The position numbers and the translations under genes are program-made. From Chrysaora quinquecirrha (taxonomy: Eukaryota; Cnidaria; Scyphozoa; Semaeostomeae; Pelagiidae), in contig JACTAT010000061.1 of the NCBI GenBank assembly GCA_014526335.1, positions 216,630-280,629 of the forward strand: 64,000 nucleotides of DNA. Direction: 5' to 3'. The notes under the pieces are model-generated. The model ran no database searches. It was not told the origin of the DNA and saw only the letters and a list, made by a program, of their open reading frames with translations. This document shows, piece by piece, positions 59,506 through 64,000 of this stretch. How positions within the stretch are numbered: the stretch's first letter is position 1; each line of letters opens with the position of its first letter.

Positions 59506-59677
59506 TAAGCCCCCGGGGTAGACCTATTACCTGAGTCTCTGAGTCCCAGTTATCGCTCATGAGACCGAGGCCAACACTAAAATGAGATCGTTCAAACTGG
59601 TAGATGTAGCGGGGTGTCGGGGTGGTGGGGGAGCGAAAACTAATGACTCATGCAATAAGTCTACCCCCGGGGGCTTA
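59506..59677. mobile_element. MITE, 172 bp, TAAGCCCCCGGGG termini
   Basis: The left end TAAGCCCCCGGGGTAGAC pairs with the right end, which reads TAAGCCCCCGGGGGTAGAC on the other strand. A diverged relative (CCCAGTAATCGCTCATGAAA) lies near 62920-63000. Confidence 0.8.
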
Positions 59678-59917
59678 GTTGCAAAAATGGATTTTGAGAT
59701 AGGCGCTTATTCGAGGTAGAGGGGTTTATTAAAAAGTTGAGAAGTTCATGTGTGTTTTTGACTTAATAACATTTTTCAAGCAAAACAGAAAAAGGGGGAA
59801 AAGAGCCCGAAAATTGCCCGAAAATATGTTGAAAACGAGGTGTTTCCTCGTTATTCTCCTGTTAGAAACAGAGTTGAATCTCACTGGTTTCTTGATTATT
59901 ATGAAATGAAGTATTTC

Positions 59918-60145
59918 TAGGGTATCGGCGGGATTTGACGGACAGCGGATTTGCCGGACTATGATATAATTAAATATGGTTGGATTATACTTGCAAACGT
60001 GAAAATAAGTCAAAAGATAGATAAAAAGATTGAAAAAAGCAGATGGTACGAAAATTCCCATTGACATCTATTTTGCTGAGTTAAACGTGTTTCAAAGTAG
60101 ATTGTCCGGCAAATGCGACGTCCGTCAAACCTCGCCAATACCCTA
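59918..60145. mobile_element. MITE, 228 bp, TA-bounded
   Basis: The left end TAGGGTATCGGCGGGATTTG pairs with the right end, which reads TAGGGTATTGGCGAGGTTTG on the other strand. Pairing continues through GACGGAC and a TTTGCCGGA block. Confidence 0.85.
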
Positions 60146-60167
60146 TAAGTTTATGAGGGTCTAGATC

Positions 60168-60395
60168 TACAATCATGGACATAAATTATGAGACAAATTG
60201 GATTTTTCTACATTTTTCTACATTTTCGCCCCCTTCCCCCCTTTTTCAATGTTGCAAATTGTTGAAAACAACATGAAACACCAAGAAAGTGACGACGAGA
60301 CAACTTTTTATAAGCACAACATTGAATCAGGGGGAGGGGGGGCAGAGCCACTCTCAAAGCAAAATTTGTCTCATAATATTTTGTCCAAGATTGTA
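60168..60395. mobile_element. MITE, 228 bp, TACAATC termini, copy A
   Basis: The left end TACAATCATGGACATAAATT pairs with the right end, which reads TACAATCTTGGACAAAATAT on the other strand. The interior has C-rich and G-rich blocks and an AACATTGAATC motif. Confidence 0.85.
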
Positions 60396-60454
60396 GGTTT
60401 CTTATAAACCGGCTTCATTAAAAAATGTTAGGCATCGCATCCTTTGCTTGGGCC

Positions 60455-60778
60455 TTACGTTACGGGGGGGGGGGGGATGAAAGGCTTGGCGGATTGCTGT
60501 ATTTTGTTAATCACAAGAAGCGGATTTTCATCAGTGTCACTAAACGGATTTTCGTATCTTAGTTTTTTGGCGGATCAATTATTTTTACGATATAAAGGCG
60601 TATTTCGGACATAGAGTACCTTTTCAAACTGATTTTCGGATCCTTTTTGCCCCGTGCAAATTAAAATGCCTGCTGGTACAATTTCACGGACATCGAAAAT
60701 TAGCGGATTTTCGTATTTGTTAATCAAAAGTAGGCGTATTTGCGTTTCCAATCCCCCTTTCAACCCCCTCGTTACAAA
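60455..60778. mobile_element. Probable MITE with G-run terminus
   Basis: The left end is GTTACGGGGGG... with GCGGATT and ATTTTGTTAATCA just inside. The right end reads GTAACGAGGGGG on the other strand, with TTGATTAACAAATACG inside. The boundaries are approximate. Confidence 0.6.
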
Positions 60779-60817
60779 AATAACTTGAATTTGCAAATTA
60801 TCTTCAAACGTCCTTCG

Positions 60818-61098
60818 CTACTGAACAAGTATATACCCTTTTGATGGCTTTCTATCTATTATTTCAAAAGAGCTATGGACTCCTGTTTTTATGTCGGATT
60901 GCAAATTGTATGACCCACCGATACCAATCCCAATTACTGAGTCGATAGTGTTGCAGTCTGCCTCATTGTTTCCAAAGATACCAATACGGACGCTCTTATC
61001 AGTGCTCCATCGGTTGTTAAATCCTTCTCTGTTGCAGTGTGGTTGTAAATAACTTCCGCTGACTAAACCAAGCCATTTTGAACGTCCAAGCCCAGTAC
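60818..61098 (-). CDS. Terminal exon, extracellular-type protein, paralog A
   Basis: Open from a TTTTAAG acceptor to a TAG stop with no methionine. Reads LGLVSGSYLQPHCNREGFNN, then VRIGIFGNNEADCNTIDSV and IGIGIGG, ending GYILVQ. It has two cysteines, consistent with an extracellular fold. The exon at 63306-63595 is clearly paralogous, with the same phase and ending. I do not recognise the family with certainty. The 5' exons are not in view. Confidence 0.75.
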
Positions 61099-61166
61099 CT
61101 TAAAAGAACAAACAGATTTTGCTTCATACTTAATTTTCTGTAAAATTTTAGCCTCACTCCCAGTGC

Positions 61167-61387
61167 TACAATCTTGGACAACATTTTATGAGACAAATTT
61201 TTCTTTGAGATTGCCTCAACCCTCCCTCTGATTCAATGTTGTGCGTATAAAAAGTTGTAACACCTTCACTTTACGCATTCTTTTGGTGTTCCATGTTGTT
61301 TTCAAAACTTTTCAACATTGAGTAAGGGGGAGGGGGAAAAATTATGGAAAAATCCAATTTCCCTCATAATTTTTGTCCATGATTGTA
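61167..61387. mobile_element. MITE, 221 bp, TACAATC termini, copy B
   Basis: Same family as 60168-60395, in opposite orientation. Starts TACAATCTTGGACAACATTT, and the end reads TACAATCATGGACAAAAATT on the other strand. It lies in the presumed intron upstream of paralog A. Confidence 0.85.
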
Positions 61388-63305
61388 CACACAATCTGCA
61401 GCCTCTATGGCACTCTAAGAAACCACGGTTTCCTTTAGACTCAATACGTTTTTCCAGCTACTCGGAAACAACAGCAACAACAACCTCTAACAGCTAAAAT
61501 ATTGTCGCACAATAGAAGATTCTGCAAAAGACGGCGGCCGTTTCTGCCAGTCATCTTTTTGTCTTTTTTTTTGTCTTTTTCTTTATCTCTATTTCAGACA
61601 CGGTATCCCATCAGAATTTAAGTTACAAAGATACACGATACATCTGTTTTTTTTTAAGGATTATCGAAGGAAATTCTGGGAATAATGATTGTAATATACC
61701 TCATATTGTCAGACCGAACCCAGCCACCCCTTCCCCCACGAGCAACGTTTTTCTGAAACTATATGGAGCGTATTCTGCTTCCATCACCCTTCGAACAACA
61801 TTGATCAATAGGGAATGGGAGGGACATAATTCCAAGCAGAAGTCTATTACGTTCGCTCTTCATTCGTACGTCGCCTGGCAAGCAGATATCAAAACAAATG
61901 ATAATTCAGCTCACAAGTGATTGTTTTCACTATCTTTAAAATGAACTTCAGCTAGGGTGTGTCAAATGTAAAGACAAGAACAAGAACAGAGCCTTTCTGT
62001 ATGGCCAAAACCTTCCAGTAGACCCCCGGATGGGTAGATCGCCTTCCCCAAAGAATATGCAGTGTGGCTCTGCCTGCATAAAATGTTTCCCATGCACCTC
62101 TCTATAACTCATAAGATGGAAGCTGCTAGGAGGATGGTTTTCTCCATATACACGTGTTTAATAACAACCCTGGTTGCTTTGGCTCTGATGCTGACATCAC
62201 GCAAAAAACTGAGCAACCTCTGAGAATGAAAATTACCGTTTGCCTGTTGCGTGCTGTGACAGTATATGCCAATTCACTACTGCAGTTACAAAACTCTGCG
62301 TTTTATCAGTCATTCATTTTTAGCAACCATAAGAGAACCACCCCAGCCTTAGCAACTCGAGATTGAAGTCAAAAATGGGGTTGCTCATACAGAAAACGTG
62401 AATGCTAATTTTACTAAAAAATTAGTTACTTAAATTATTCCTTAATTACTTAAATTTGAATTAACCAGTGCCAAAACGCTTATCTATATACGAAATTTCA
62501 AACTAAAAACTTTTTTTCTGCATGAAATTTTAAACACGACGATAAGTTAACGTGCTATACATGAGGCATTAGATACTTGAATACTAGAATATGATTGGGT
62601 ATGAATTTCTTTGCATAATTTTAAAGATATAACTTTATGTCAAAAGTTTTCGAATTTGACCCATATAATAGCTAAATAAGGATAGGATTGACCAAATGCA
62701 TGAACATTTGAAAGTTGTTACAAAAAGTGGTATAGCGAAATGTCATCATTTGCTAAAACTTGTAAAAGCTGGAGCCCCCTTCCTCAGACTTATTAGTTAC
62801 ATTCAACGTAGTCTACGCTCCTCCACACTCCACCAACCCGTCCCAACCACTCTGAGGAAACGGCAATTGTGTTGTTGTAGTTGTTAGTAGCTGTATCCGA
62901 AAGAGTGGGAGGAATGCAATAAGTTTACCCCTTCCCTAGACTTACGGTATTATCTGGGTCCCAGTAATCGCTCATGAAACAGAGGCTAACTCTAGATCGC
63001 TGAATTCATCCCCTTGGTAATATTGTCCATACGGCCATGGGAATGAGATTCTTTTTATCACATTAAAGCGTATGCATTATTCATAGAATGGAGGGTTAAC
63101 CAGAGAAAGACCTAATCAAATCCCTATTCTGTGCAATAGTTAATTCTTCACCAATTTGGATCGTTTTCATTTAGCTGAGAGGAAACATTTTTAGTGATTT
63201 GTTAATTTGCTCTGTAGTTTTAAATGATTGTATGTTCTAATGAGTTCATTCTTTAAACCTCTGCTTGTTATTTATTAGTATAACGTTCGCGCTTTTTTCA
63301 CTGTC
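61388..63305. other. No gene identified
   Basis: AT-rich sequence between the two paralogous exons. It should contain either the upstream exons of paralog A or intergenic DNA, but I see no exon matching the paralog pattern. A weak relative of the 59506 MITE lies at about 62920-63000. Confidence 0.4.
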
Positions 63306-63595
63306 TCATTGAACAAGGATATATCCTTTCGCTCTAATTCTTGAAATCGACGTATATGGACTGTGTACGCCTGTTTTGATGTTGCTCTCTCCAGCTCCTG
63401 CACCATATGGTCCTCCAATTCCTATTCCAATAACAGAGTCAATAGTACTGCAATCGCCTTCGTTGTTACCGAAAATTCCAATTCGAACATACTTCCCATG
63501 AAGCCCTTGGTTGTTGAAACCTTCTCTGTTGCAGTGTGGTTGTAAATTGCTACCGCTCACCAAACCAAGCCATTGAGCTCGTCCAAGAGAAGTAC
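63306..63595 (-). CDS. Terminal exon, extracellular-type protein, paralog B
   Basis: Open from a CATAAG acceptor to a TGA stop. Reads LGLVSGSNLQPHCNREGFNN, VRIGIFGNNEGDCSTIDSV and a longer glycine-rich insert (GGPYGAGAGESN) before GYILVQ. It is near-identical to paralog A in the core. The frame starts in phase 1, so the first methionine in the exon is not the start. Confidence 0.78.
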
Positions 63596-64000
63596 CTTAT
63601 GAATAAACATAGTACGGCTTTGATTTTTGTATACCGCGTAATATATCAAATTAGAGCACCTTCTTTTAAGCGAAGCCCCTTCTCAACTAGACACCCCCCT
63701 CCGAAGCTTGAATTATGCAGTATATGGCTCCCCCTTTTAAACATTTTTCGTGTATTTTATTCGTGTTATTTTGTATTTCTTACGTTAATTTCATGTTATA
63801 AGGTAAGGTCTTTGGAAAGCATACATTCCTTTGGAATTGATGATTATCAGGCTTCGACTAGCAGTGAACTTCTCATCGTTAAAGGCATTAGAAAGCAGTT
63901 ATTTTTCATGATAAAAAAGTTGAAGAGGAATTGGCATTGTAATTGTTTGTAACCATTGAAACTACCCTACCATAAAGTCTTTGCATTGTAACCACACTTA
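63596..64000. other. Presumed intron upstream of paralog B
   Basis: No exon recognised. The open frame at 63536-63952 on the plus strand overlaps the antisense of the exon and shows no family features. Confidence 0.4.

Noticed and set aside
1..64000. tRNA, rRNA or CRISPR arrays
   Set aside because: None found. The regular arrays are simple tetranucleotides without spacers, and the tRNA-like parts belong to SINEs.

Overview
This is eukaryotic, animal-type DNA, most likely from an invertebrate and probably an anthozoan cnidarian. The grounds are GT-AG introns throughout, an AT-rich background packed with small inverted-repeat transposons, an ADAM protease, and a tandem receptor-like gene family. 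The species call is inference; the gene calls rest on the reading frames.

Layout. Positions 90-29543 on the minus strand hold one gene that no long open frame reveals: DNA topoisomerase III alpha (TOP3A). I traced it through about 35 short exons whose splice phases agree, apart from one missing exon in the zinc-ribbon region. It carries a TOPRIM core, the active-site tyrosine exon, half of a C4 zinc ribbon and two GRF zinc fingers. Its introns are filled with miniature transposons, two tRNA-like SINEs, three tetranucleotide arrays and one assembly gap (10100-10408). The 3238-8363 intron contains a whole gene on the opposite strand: a secreted or membrane-anchored ADAM metalloprotease-disintegrin (3925-7120), interrupted on paper by three one-base breaks at homopolymer runs.

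Head-to-head with TOP3A, from about 31650 to 58200 on the plus strand, lies a tandem array of four copies of a roughly 6 kb unit. Each encodes, in one uninterrupted exon, a protein of about 1115 residues: signal peptide, leucine-rich repeats, a GCC2/GCC3-type cysteine-rich stalk and about nine membrane segments. Copies 1 (32111-35458) and 4 (54314-57661) are intact. Copy 2 is broken by a frameshift and an 846 bp hAT-like insertion. Copy 3 is broken only by shortened C/G runs, which look like sequencing errors. The repeat-rich ectodomain varies between copies while the membrane half is almost constant, and copy 2 is a mosaic of copy 1-like and copy 4-like segments. This array is the best candidate here for an undescribed recognition or channel system.

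From 58200 to the end there is a dense cluster of miniature inverted-repeat elements, plus two paralogous terminal exons on the minus strand (60818-61098 and 63306-63595) of an extracellular protein family I cannot name. Because the array units share one ancestry, they also provide empty sites. These prove several transposon insertions and their target-site duplications, including a 43 bp perfect palindrome with an 8 bp duplication and a 3.36 kb element with a 6 bp duplication.
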